Of a stretch of 64,000 bases of DNA, positions 44,532 through 56,893 are shown in pieces. The notes below the pieces were generated by a model, which saw only the letters and a list, made by a program, of their open reading frames with translations, ran no database searches and was not told the origin of the DNA. Within the stretch, counting starts at the first letter, position 1, and the number at the start of each line of letters is the position of its first letter. The translations under genes were made by a program, and so were the position numbers. Origin of the DNA: Scilla litardierei (lineage: Eukaryota; Streptophyta; Magnoliopsida; Asparagales; Asparagaceae); NCBI GenBank assembly GCA_030789695.1, contig CM061142.1, positions 280,543,043 to 280,607,042 on the forward strand, given 5' to 3'.

Positions 44532-47507
44532 GGTTTTAGTGGTGGCCCATGCAGGTCTTGCAAAAGTTCGGAATAATAAGAGTACCGCATTCATTTAATA
44601 TCCATGTACAAGTCTAAATTAGGTTTTCCCAGTCTTAGATGGTAGGAAGACTTAGATAGACACCCAGGTTTGATAGTCTGACGCCTTGGTTAAGAATTAG
44701 TCATCCTCGTCCTAGGATACCTTAGTAGCCCGCACTTGACTCTGACCGTGTTAGATTTATGGAGCCCTTCTTCTTAGTCGTTCGCTCGGGTCCATCAACT
44801 TCGGGCCCAGCAGAGCGTAACCTTGATTTTCTTAGGAACCTTCCCATTAGATCCTGGTTACAGTCTAGCTCATTAGGAACTCTTAGTGCCGAGCTCTCCT
44901 GATCTTAGGCGACCCAAAAAAAGTAGATTCCATGACTCCTAGCGTCTTCCTGATCATTACCATTTTCGTGTTATCGACCGTGATGTTCCATCGTATCCCT
45001 TCACGGTTCGTATCCTACACATATTCTTCAAGCGATCATTTTCCTGTCTCCCGACCCACGTGATCGTTTCCTGACGATTATCGTCGATCCTTCGAATCCC
45101 TTCCTTGACCAATTCTGTTTCCTCTAAAAGTATTTTTGAAATTACTAATAAGTTTATAGCTCAGCTAAATTTCTTTGAAAACCCCTTTATTATATATTTA
45201 AAATTTCTTGTTTTTGGTTGAGTTAAAATTCTTTCATTGACTTTGAAACCTTATTGGTCGTAATTTTTTTTAGTCAATACCTCGTACTCGTTTTCGAATC
45301 ATTATCTTTCGTATTTCGGTTTTAAAACTTGTTACCATTTTGAAAATTCAATATTATTCTTTTTATAAAAACTACCAGAATTTCTAACCACTTAACGTAC
45401 ATACTTTTTAAAATATTTTCTAAAACTAGAGGAAACTCCAATTATTTTATTATTATTATTATACCAGTTCTATGTTCTTCGTGACCACATTTCAAAATCT
45501 TTGTTAAACTTACTTTCATTTGCAAAACAACCGCTACCTCACCCTACTTTTATCTCCTTCATCCAACTCTTTCTCCAAATTATAATAATTTTTACCGTCT
45601 GCTCATTTTCCCTACATATTTATTTAAAAAGTATAAAGTATACGATATCATATTTTACACGTAAATCTCCTTCATCTATCTAATTACTCTGAGAAATATT
45701 TTTTCTCATCCAACCAACTATTCCTTACCCCGCCTTGTTGGAACTCGTTCTTTCCAATCTTATTTCATTTCGCTCTTGATCTAGTCTTCTTTTCTTTCTA
45801 TTATCTAGACACCCCGCCTTGTTGGAACTCGTTCTTTCCAATCTTATTTCATTTCGCTCTTGATCTAGTCTTCTTTTCTTTCTATTATCTAAACATCAGC
45901 GCATGTAGTTGCATATGTCACTCATAGCTAGTAGTGGGCCCTTTGGTTTTGTGATGTCCTTACCCCGCCTTGTTGGAACTCGTTCTTTCCAATCTTATTT
46001 CATTTCGCTCTTGATCTAGTCTTCTTTTCTTTCTATTATCTAGACATCAGCGCATGTAGTTGCATATGTCACTCATAGCTAGTAGTGGGCCCTTTGGTTT
46101 TGTGATGTCGTCGTGATGTATATATAGGTATAGAGTGTAGACCTGTATAGGTGTTACCTTAGGATCTTGGTGATCGTCTCTTGTGTCTTGTATGTGTACT
46201 CAGTGTTAACTATGATATTATTGAAGTTGTCTGAATGACTGTATTCATACGTATATGAATAAGGTCATATCAGGCAATTTCCTTAGACGTAGTTTTTCGC
46301 GATTATAGAATAGCCCATCTTTGAATGCATGTGATGGTATCAAAACTTTGTTTTTCTTTTAAACTAACCCTTCAAAGTTTTTGAAATTAGCTCACAATAT
46401 CACAAATCAATTATCCTTCCTCATCCATTACCACGACTCCACACGTTTTTCCAAATATTTTTTAAAAAAAATGTGTCGCTGGATTTAAGTTGCCCTTTCT
46501 TTTCTCTCTCTCCATTTAGCAATGTTATGTTATGGTTGTTATAGTTTTGGGACTAGCTATTATTGTTGTAGGATTTTGCTTGCGGGTAGGCTCAGGGAGA
46601 GAGGAGATTTGTTATAGCAATGATTAACCGATTTTGGAACAATAGGTGATTGGAATAGATTTCTTTCAGATGAAAAGAATGGGCTGTCCACGACTTATTT
46701 ATAAAACCGAAGTGTGGCGGACTCAATGGAGAATTCTGGTTGAATGAGATTATATGCGTGAAGATGGGAACTTATCAGATTTGAGGCTTAGACGAATGGT
46801 AGATAGGGATGGCTACAGAGTATGGTAGGAGTTAGGGTGATCATGAGATTAAGTAAAGCTTTTATTAGCATCCAGATTTGATTGTTGAGTTGACGTGAGA
46901 AGACATTGGGAGTAACATGACGTGTTGAGATAAATGGATGGTTAGGTAGTCGGACTTAATATTGGCTGGGATTAATTATAGTGAGTAGGATGAGATGTGA
47001 TCTTGATGGTCCAAATTGTTCGGCGGATGAATTTATTGGGAGATATGACGAAGAATGCATTGGGGACACGACGATTGTCGATTTGTGAAAAGTGTTATGA
47101 GTTAGACAATGTTTTTGTTTTGGATTGATAATTGACTTAAACATCACTTTAGCGATTGATTAATATTGGGAAGAGATCGAGAAATTTCAAGGTGTTTTTG
47201 AGCAATGATGTTTAGTGGAGTGGTATGGTATAGGAAGATGATTATTATTCTTTATGAGAACTTGGAGTTGGAAATTTTGAACAGCAGTGATGGGACTATA
47301 GTTAAGAGTTAGGATGTGAGATTAGTCGTGGCTTTAACCAGTGAAGAGAAGGATTATGATGAATTATTTGAGGAACGATGTTGAAGTTATAGGATTAGAG
47401 ACTATTGTGTGGAGGATGGGAGTTGTAGGCTTAAGTATTTATGGATTTTATAATTAGTCTTAGTATGAGAGATTCCGAGGGCGGAATCATTTCTAAGGTG
47501 GGTAGAA
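44532..47507 (+). other. Array interior B, non-coding, with local triplication
   Basis: 2976 bp, 234 bp longer than interior A because of the repeats at about 45728-46110. Otherwise it is closest to interior A; both read GTCATATCAGG where interior C and the outer element read GTCATAGCAGG. Confidence 0.85.
45728..46110 (+). repeat. Local tandem triplication in interior B
   Basis: ACCCCGCCTTGTTGGAACTC begins near 45726, 45811 and 45962. The first unit is short (about 84 bp) and the other two are about 150 bp. Interiors A and C have one copy. Confidence 0.85.
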
Positions 47508-50500
47508 TGTAACGGTCACTTTCCGACCGTGCGTGTTTTCGTGCGTAGCTGTGTTTCGTGTGCGTTTTTGGGTATTTGATTTTTATTACTATTGTCCGTA
47601 GTCCAGACGTACGACCGAACCTCGTTTTCACGATCCTCTAGGAGGCGCGATCACCCTATTATTTTCCTTTTTATTTTTGGACGTCAACGGATCAAAAACG
47701 TTTACCTTGTTACAATTTATAAAATACCTTTATATTATAAAATTTAATAATTTTGTTATAAAGAAAGGGTTCTGTACGTCATGGTTGTTTTTCAAACTCA
47801 TTAATGTATAATTAACTTAAAACCTTAACTATTATTTTTCCTTTCCCTTAACCTTATGTCTATACTTATACTGTTATTTTTTTTATTTGAAATGACCGAA
47901 TCACATCATTGGAAACAGAATGAAAAAAAAATCTAACCTTATTTGTTTTTTTAAAAAGAAAACCCAAACTTAAATAATCCCCTAAATCCTAACAACTGCA
48001 CAGAATCACCCACGTGATACCCCTCTCACCTCCACGTTCTCTCTCACCTCCCTTCCCTACTAATAGTAACCTAGGGTTACCCCTTTACAGCCGCACAAGG
48101 GAGAAACCCCTTCTTCCTAGCTTTCGCCCGAACCCAGGCCTGTTATTTCTTTTCCCTAGCATACTAGAAGCCCTATCAAGCTAGCAGTGCCTCGTCATCC
48201 AGTTCACGTGCCCAAACACCCCAAAACCACCGAGAGCGCTGGAACCCCCCTTCGCCCTCCTCCGGCCTTCCCTGACTTTCCGTTCTTCCCTCTCTTCGAC
48301 AACCGCACGGACCCTCAACTCCGGCCATCCTCCGCCCAAAACACCCTCTTCGCATCTCCCCTCTGTTCTCTTCACACCGGCGGCCACCACACCCGAACCG
48401 GCCAACTGCACCCTCTCCGACCACCCTCTTGGTCGCCGCAAGCCGCTGCTCTTTGCCGCTCCACGTGCCGCGCCTCCCCGAGACCCCGATCGCTGGCGTT
48501 CGCAGCGCCTCGCCCCGCTCAGCACGCCGCGATCTCTCCGTCGCGATCCCGACCCGCCGCCGTCGGGCTCTTCTCCGCATCACTTTGCGCCGCCCTAAGG
48601 TGAAGTGCCGCACAGCACTTGGATCTACGGCCAAGACCCAAGAACGGAGACTCCCTTGCGAGCAAGCGATCAACGTGAATCAACAGGCAAGTGCATCACA
48701 TTCATGTTACTAGTAGGTGGGTACAAGGGTACACACTTTGTTATGCAAGGGGGAGCCACGTGAACAATTTGTGGGATATAATTATTATATAGGTATAGTT
48801 ATTAAAGTTTACTATATTGTGGTATGTTTTAATTGGTCACAATTTAATTTTATAAGCTATCATATTGGCACTGTATGATAACATTGCATCTAATAAGAAA
48901 GACCTTAATGATATTAGTCTAGATTGTTTTGATGATGTTATAATTGGCAACTGAACTTAACTAGCATGTTAATAACTTAATAATACGGTGATATCGCGCT
49001 AGTAACATTAATATTGATGTTAACCTGATTACTCGTAGGATTGATAACTTATGTACGCTTCATTGTTACCGACTGGGTGATCCTTACTGCGCTACCCGCA
49101 GTTGAGGAACCGACGAGGCCGTGCCGTTTCAGATCCGTCACCGTTCAGAACCGACACCAGGTCCCCGCTCAGTGGTCGTTTCAGGTTAGTCCCCCTAACA
49201 TGTAGCAAAAAACCCACACCGTAGCAAACTGAAAACCTAATCTAAAATCTGTCAACGTGAACTAAATTTACTTTCTGCTTCTGTAAAACGTTGCCCACCG
49301 TAGAAATCGACCATCGGACGACTTTTCTGTGCACATAGGGTAGTGGTCGATCTAGGTTGAACAAAACATCAAAATGTGATTTTTGACGAATAGGATAGTC
49401 CCGATAACCTAGAAATGAACCGTAATAGGATGTGATGAAATTGAGACCTGACACCGTCACCGTGGTGATATTTCAGACGGACTTCTGCGGACGAGACGCT
49501 TGGACGAGGCGCTTCGGGAGGACGACGCATTCGCCATCGCAGGCAAGTGTATCCTACTTGCACTTTTGGCCGTGCTTAGGCCTTAGTTGGTTAGAACTGA
49601 TAACTGTGAACAAATAGAACCGGACGTGAAATGATAGCGTCCGGAACGACCCCTGACGGCTTAGACTTGACGACGAAGTCTGAGCCTGATAACAACAACT
49701 TTTGATATAGTAGGGCTATCGTGTGTGTGCATGTGCGTGGACACCCTAGAATAACCCTTCCCATCTTGACACGTCCCATCCCGTCTTGCACAGCCCGTTG
49801 GGCAATAGGGCACTCTTCGAGTGATCCCTTGTACAGATTCACAGCCTGCGGGCAATAGGGCACTCTCCAAGCTAGAAAGAGTGATCCCTTGTACGGATAC
49901 ACAGCCTGCGGGTAATAGGGCACTCTCCAAGCTAGAGAGAATAATCCCTTGTACGGATACACAGCCTGCAGGCAATATGGCACTCGCCAAGCTAGAGCGA
50001 GTGATCCCTTGTACTGTTGTCTTGTCTTGTCTTGTCTTCCTTGGGGTTTAGGGTTGGGTTGAGCGTGCGCACGGCAAGAGGGTCTGATCCCCCTAGAACC
50101 GTAAGGCGTGAACCCTTTCGTGTCTCACTTGTCTTGTCTCATCTTGTCCCGTCCCGTCCCGACTTGTCTCGACACCTGTAGGTTAGTCCCGTAGTTGGTA
50201 GCACACGCTACGACTACCACATGTTCCGTTTTACTTTCCTGCTGCGTTACTTCCTTTTGTGTACTCCGTTATAACCACATCATGCTAATCAACCAGTAAG
50301 CTGTTGTGTAATAGAACCTCATCGTGTTACTCAACCAGTAAACCGTTGTCTAAAGTTCGGAGCACTTGCAGTAGAGTCTAACCCTTTTTGTAGACTTTAC
50401 CTGACGTATAGTTCCTCTCTTTTGGGTGCTGTACGTCAGGTGTTGAGCCAGAGTTCGTGGACGAGTCAGACTTACCGGAGCACGTGAAGCCAAGGACATC

Positions 50501-50830
50501 GACCAGAGTACGGGCCCGACGAGGACCAGACCTTGAGGTCTTATTGGTCATCACCTTCAGAGGTTACAGCTTTTAGTTTGCTTTTAGATAGTTTGTTGCC
50601 ATGCTTAGGGTTCTTTTTAGACTTGTACTCACTGGATATTATATCTCTAATTTATTGAATGCCTTTTTCTTTTCGTACTTCATATTGTTCCGAATTTTAT
50701 TAATGCAAGAACCTGAAGTTTTTAAAATGGTACCTCTACAGACGCTTATTGGGTCAGAGCTTCACAGCTCCGGCCTAAGCGGGCCTTAGTCACGCTTCGC
50801 CTCCGTCGTTTTGGGAAGTGGGGCGTGACA
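47508..50830 (+). repeat. Array LTR C
   Basis: 3323 bp. It is about 60 bp longer than A and B because it has an extra tandem hairpin unit near 49800-50010. Confidence 0.93.
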
Positions 50831-53570
50831 GGTTTTAGTGGTGGCCCATGCAGGTCTTGTGAAAGTTCAGAATAATAAGAGTATCGCATTCATTTAATAT
50901 CCATGTACAAGTCTAAATTAGGTTTTCCCAGTCTTAGATGGTAGGAAGACTTAGATAGACACCCAGGTTTGATAGTCTGACGCCTTGGTTAAGAATTAGT
51001 CATCCTCGTCCTAGGATACCTTAGTAGCCCGCACTTGACTCTGACCGTGTTAGATTTATAGAGCCCTTCTTCTTAGTCGTTCGCTCGGGTCCATCGACTT
51101 CGGGGCCAGCAGAGCGTAACCTTGATTTTCTTAGGAACCTTCACATTTGATCCTGGTTACAGTCTAGCTCATTAGGAAATCTTAATGCCGAGCTCTCCTG
51201 ATCTTAGGCGACCCAAAAAAGTAGATTCCCTGACTCCTAGCGTCTTCCTGATCATTACCATTTTCGTGTTATCGACCGTGATGTTCCATCGTATCCCTTC
51301 ACGGTTCGTATCCTACACATATTCTTCAAGCGATCATTTTCCTGTCTCCCGACCCACGTGATCGTTTCCTGACGATTATCGTCGATCCTTCGAATCCCTT
51401 CCTTGACCAATTCTGTTTCCTCTAAAAGTATTTTCGAAATTACTAATAAGTTTATCGCTCAGCTAAATTTCTTTGAAAACCCCTATATTATATATTTAAA
51501 ATTTCTTGTTTTTGGTTGAGTTAAAATTCTTTCATTGACTTTGAAACCTTAGTTATCGTAATTTTTTTAGTCAATACCTCGTACTCGTTTTCGAATCATT
51601 ATCTTTCGTATTTCGGTTTTAAAACTTGTTACCATTTTGAAAATTCAGTATTATTCTTTTTATAAAAACTACCAGAATTTCTAACCACTTAACGTATATA
51701 CTTTTTAAAATATTTTCTAAAACTAGAGGGAACTCCAATTATTTTATTATTATTATTATACCAGTTCTATGTTCTTCGTGACCACATTTCAAAATCTTTG
51801 TTAAACTTACTTTCATTTGCAAAACAACCGCTACCTCACCCTACTTTTATCTCCTTCATCCAACTCTTTCTCCAAATTATAATAATTTTTACCGTCTGCT
51901 CATTTTTCCCTACATATTTATTTAAAAAGTATAAAGTATACGATATCATATTTTACACGTAAATCTCCTTCATCTATCTAATTACTCTGAGAAATATTTT
52001 GTCTCATCCAACCAACTATCTCCTTACCCCGCCTTGTTGGAACTCGTTCTTTCCAATCTTATTTCATTTCGCTCTTGATCTAGTCTTCTTTTCTTTCTAT
52101 TATCTAGACATCAGCGCCTGTAGTTGCATATGTCACCCCTAGCTAGTAGTGGGCCCTTTGGTTTTGTGATGTCGTCGTGATGTATATATAGGTATAGAGT
52201 GTAGACCTGTATAGGTGTTACCTTAGGATCTTGGTGATCGTCTCTTGTGTCTTGTATGTGTACTCAGTGTTAACTATGATATTATTGAAGTTGTCTGAAT
52301 GACGGTATTCATACGTATATGAATAGGGTCATAGCAGGCAATTTCCTTAGACGTAGTTTTTCGCGATTATAGAATAGCTCATCTTTGAATGCATGTGATG
52401 GTATCAAAACTTTGTTTTTCTTTTAAACCAACCCTTCAAAGTTTTTGAAATTAGCTCACAAGATCACAATTCAATTATACTTCCTCATCCATTACCACGA
52501 CTCCACACGTTTTTCCAAATGTTTTTAAAAAAAATGTGTCGCTGGATTTAAGTTGCCCTTTCTTTTCTCTCTCTCTATTTAGCAATGTTATGTTATGGTT
52601 GTTATAGTTTTGGGACTAGCTATTATTGTTGTAGGATTTTGCTTGCGGGTAGGCTCAGGGAGAGAGGAGATTTGTTATAGCAATGATTAACCGATTTTGG
52701 AACAATAGGAGATTGGAATAGATTTCTTTCAGATGAAAAGAATGGGTTGTCCAAGACTTATTTATAAAACCGAAGTGTGGCGGACTCAATGGAGAATTCT
52801 GGTTGAATGAGATTATATGCGGTAAGATGGGAACTTATCAGATTTGAGGCTTAGACGAATGGTAGATAGGGATGGCTACAGAGTATGGTAGGAGTTAGGG
52901 TGATCATGAGATTGAGTAAAGCTTTTATTAGCATCGAGATTTGATTGTTGAGTTGACGTGAGAAGACATTAGGAGTAACACGACGTGTTGAGATAAATGG
53001 ATGGTTAGGTAGTCGGACTTAATATTGGTTGGGATTAATTATAGTGAGTAGGATGAGATGTGATCTTGATGGTCCAAATTGTTCGGCGGATGAATTTATG
53101 GGGAGATATGACGAAGAATGCATTGGGGACACGAAGATTGTCGATTTGTGAAAAGTGTTATGAGTTAGACAATGTTTCTGTTTTGGATTGATAATTGACT
53201 TAAACATCACTTTAGCGATTGATTAATATTGGGAAGAGATCGAGAAATTTCAAGGTGTTTTTGAGCAATGATGTTTAGTGGAGTGGTATGGTATAGGAAG
53301 ATGATTATTATTCTTTATGAGAACTTGGAGTTGGAAATTTTGAACAGCAGTGATGGGACTATAGTTAAGAGTTAGGATGTGAGATTAGTCGTGGCTTTAC
53401 CCAGTGAAGAGAAGGATTATGATGAATTATTTGAGGAACGATGGTGAAGTTATAGGATTAGAGACTATTGTGTGGAGGATGGGAGTTATAGGCTTAAGTA
53501 TTTATGGATTTTATAATTAGTCATAGTATGAGAGATTACGAGGGCAGAATCATTTCTAAGGTGGGTAGAA
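50831..53570 (+). other. Array interior C, non-coding
   Basis: 2740 bp, no supportable gene, collinear with interior A. Confidence 0.85.
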
Positions 53571-56500
53571 TGTAACGGTCACTTTCCGACCGTGCGTGTT
53601 TTCGTGCGTAGCTGTGTTTCGTGTGCGTTTTTGGGTATTTGATTTTTATTACTATTGTCCGTAGTCCAGACGTACGATCGAACCTCGTTTTCACGATCCT
53701 CTAGGAGGCGCTATCACCCTATTATTTTCCTTTTTATTTTTGGACGTCAACGGATCAAAAACGTTTACCTTGTTACAATTTATAAAATACCTTTATATTA
53801 TAAAATTTGATAATTTTGTTATAAAGAAAGGGTTCTGTACGTCATGGTTGTTTTTCAAACTCATTAATGTATAATTAACTTAAAACCTTATTATTTTTCC
53901 TTTACCTTAACCTTATGTCTATACTTATACTGTTATTTTTTTTATTTGAAATGACCGAATCACATCATTGGAAACAGAATGAAAAAAAAATCTAAACTTA
54001 TTTGTTTTTTAAAAAGAAAACCCAAACTTAAATAATCCCCTAAATCCTAACAACTGCACAGAATCACCCACGTGATACCCCTCTCACCTCCACGTTCTCT
54101 CTCACCTCCCTTCCCTACTAATAGTAACCTAGGGTTACCCCTTTACAGCCGCACAAGGGAGAAACCCCTTCTTCCTAGCTTTCGCCCGAACCCAGGCCTG
54201 TTATTTCTTTTCCCTAGCATACTAGAAGCCCTATCAAGCTAGCAGTGCCTCTTCATCCAGTTCACGTGCCCAAACACCCCAAAACCACCGAGAGCGCTGG
54301 AACCCCCCTTCGCCCTCCTCCGGCCTTCCCTGACTTTCCGTTCTTCCCTCTCTTCGACAACCGCACGGACCCCCAACTCCGGCCATCCTCCGCCCAAAAC
54401 ACCCTCTTCGCATCTCCCCTCTGTTATCTTCACACCGGCGGCCACCACACCCGAACTGGCCAACTGCACCCTCTCCGACCACCCTCATGGTCGCCGCAAG
54501 CCGCTGCTCTTTGCCGCTCCACGTGCCGTGCCTCCCCGAGACCCCGATCACCGGCGTTCGTAGCGCCTCGCCCGGCTCAGCACGCCGCGATCTCTCCTTC
54601 GTGATCCCGACCCGCCGCCGTCGGGCTCTTTTCCGCATCACTTTGCGCCGCCCTGAGGTGAAGTGCCGCACAGCACTTGGATCTACATCCAAGACCCATG
54701 AACGGAGACTCCCTTGCGAGCAAGCGATCAACGTGAATCTACAGGCAAGTGCATCACATTCATGTTACTAGTAGGTGGGTACAAGGGTACACACTTTGTT
54801 ATGCAAGGGGGAGCCACGTGAACAATTTGTGGGATATAATTATTATATAGGTATAGTTATTAAAGTTTACTATATTGTGGTATGTTGTAATTTGTCACAG
54901 TTTAATTTTATAAGCTATCATATTGGCACTGTATGATAACATTGCATCTAATAAGAAAGACCTTAATGATATTAGTCTAGATTGTTTTGATGATGTTATA
55001 ATTGGCAGATGAACTTAACTAGCATGTTAATAACTTAATAATACGGTGATATCACGCTAGTAACATTAATATTGATGTTAACCTGATTACTCGTAGGATT
55101 GATAACTTATGTACGCTTCATTGTTACCGACTGGGTGATCCTTACTGCGCTACCCGCAGTTGAGGAACCGATGAGGCCGTGCCGTTTCAGATCCGTCACC
55201 GTTCAGAATCGACACCAGGTCCCCGCTCAGTGGTCGTTTCAGGTTAGTCCCCCTAACATGTAGCAAAAAACCCACACCGTTGCAAACTGAAAACCTAATC
55301 TAAAATCTGTCAACGTGAACTAAATTTACTTTCTGCATCTGTAAAACGTTGCCCACCGTAGAAATCGACCATCGGACGACTTTTCTGTGCACATAGGGTA
55401 GTGGTCGATCTAGGTTGAACAAAACATCAAAATGTGATTTTTGACGAATAAGATAGTCCCGATAACCTAGAAATGAACCCTAATAGGATGTGATGAAATT
55501 GAGACCTGACACCGTCACCGTGGCGATATTTCAGACGGACTTCCACGGACGAGACGCTTGGACGAGGCGCTTCGGGAGGACGACGCATTCGCCATCGCAT
55601 GCAAGTGTATCCCACTTGCACTTTTGGCCGTGCTTAGGCCTTAGTTGGTTAGAACTGATAACTGTGAACAAATAGAACCGGACGTGAAATGATAGCGTCC
55701 GGAACGACCCCTGACTGCTCAGACTTGACGACGAAGTCTGAGCCTGACAACAACAACTTTTGATATAGTAGGGCTATCGTGTGTGTGCGTGTGTGTGGAC
55801 ACCCTAGAATAACCCTTCCCGTCTTGACACGTCCCGTCCCGTCTTGCACAGCCCGCTGGGCAATAGGGCACTCTTCGAGTGATCCCTTGTATAGATTCAC
55901 AGCCTGCGGGCAATAGGGCACTCTCCAAGCTAGAGAGAGTGATCCCTTGTACGGATACACAGCCTGCGGGCAAAATGGCACTCTCCAAGCTAGAGAGAGT
56001 GATCCCTTGTACGGATACACAGCCAGCGGGCAATAGAGCACTCGCCAAGAGAGAGCGAGTGATCCCTTGTACTGTTGTCTTGTCTTGTCTTGTCGTCCTT
56101 GGGGTTTGGGATTGGGTTAAGCGTGCGCACGGCAAGAGGGTCTGATCCCCCTCGAACCGTAAGGCGTGAACCCTTTTGTGTCTCACTTGTCTTGTCTCGT
56201 CTTGTCCCGTCACGTCCCGACTTGTCTCGACACCTGTAGGTTAGTCTCGTAGTTGGTAGCAAACGCTACGACTACCACCTATTCCGTTTTACTTTCCTGA
56301 TGCGTTACTTCCTTTTGTGTACTCCGTTATAACCACAGCATGCTAATCAACCAGTAAACTGTTGTGTAATAGAACCTCAGCATGTTAATCAACCAGTAAA
56401 CCGTTGTCTAAAGTTCGGTGCACTTGCAGTAGAGTCTAACCCTTTTTGTAAACTTTACCTGACGTACAGTTCCTCTCTTTTGGGTGCTGTACGGCAGGTG

Positions 56501-56888
56501 TTGAGCCAGAGTTCGTGGACGAGTCAGACTTACCGGAGCACGTGGAGCCAAGGACGTCGACCAGAGTACGTGCCCGACGAGGACCAGACCTTGAGGTCTT
56601 ATTGGTCGTCACTTTCAGAGGTTACAGCTTTTAGTTTGCTTTTAGATAGTTTGTTACCATGCTTAGGCTTCTTTTTAGACTTGTACTCGCTGGATATTAT
56701 ATCTCTAATTTATTGAATGCCTTTTTCTTTCCGTACTTCCTATTGTTCCGAATTTTATTAATGCAAGAACCTGAAGTTTTTAAAATGGTACCTCTATAGA
56801 TGCTTATTGGGTCAGAGCTTCACAGCTCCGGCCTAAGCGGGCCTTAGTCACGCTTCGCCTCCGTCGTTTTGGGAAGCGGGGCGTGACA
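53571..56888 (+). repeat. Array LTR D
   Basis: 3318 bp, closest to LTR C. It ends GGGGCGTGACA and is followed by the CCCGA duplication. Confidence 0.93.
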
Positions 56889-56893
56889 CCCGA

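Larger units (their letters stand above)
35266..56888 (+). mobile_element. Tandem array: four LTRs and three interiors of one long-LTR subfamily
   Basis: LTR A (35266-38527), interior A, LTR B (41270-44531), interior B, LTR C (47508-50830), interior C, LTR D (53571-56888), with a single pair of target duplications outside A and D. This is one insertion that later gained units by unequal recombination. The subfamily is close to the outer element into whose 3' LTR it inserted. No interior has a supportable ORF. LTRs A and B share variants against C and D, for example CTCGGAGGC versus CTAGGAGGC about 140 bp in. Confidence 0.92.
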
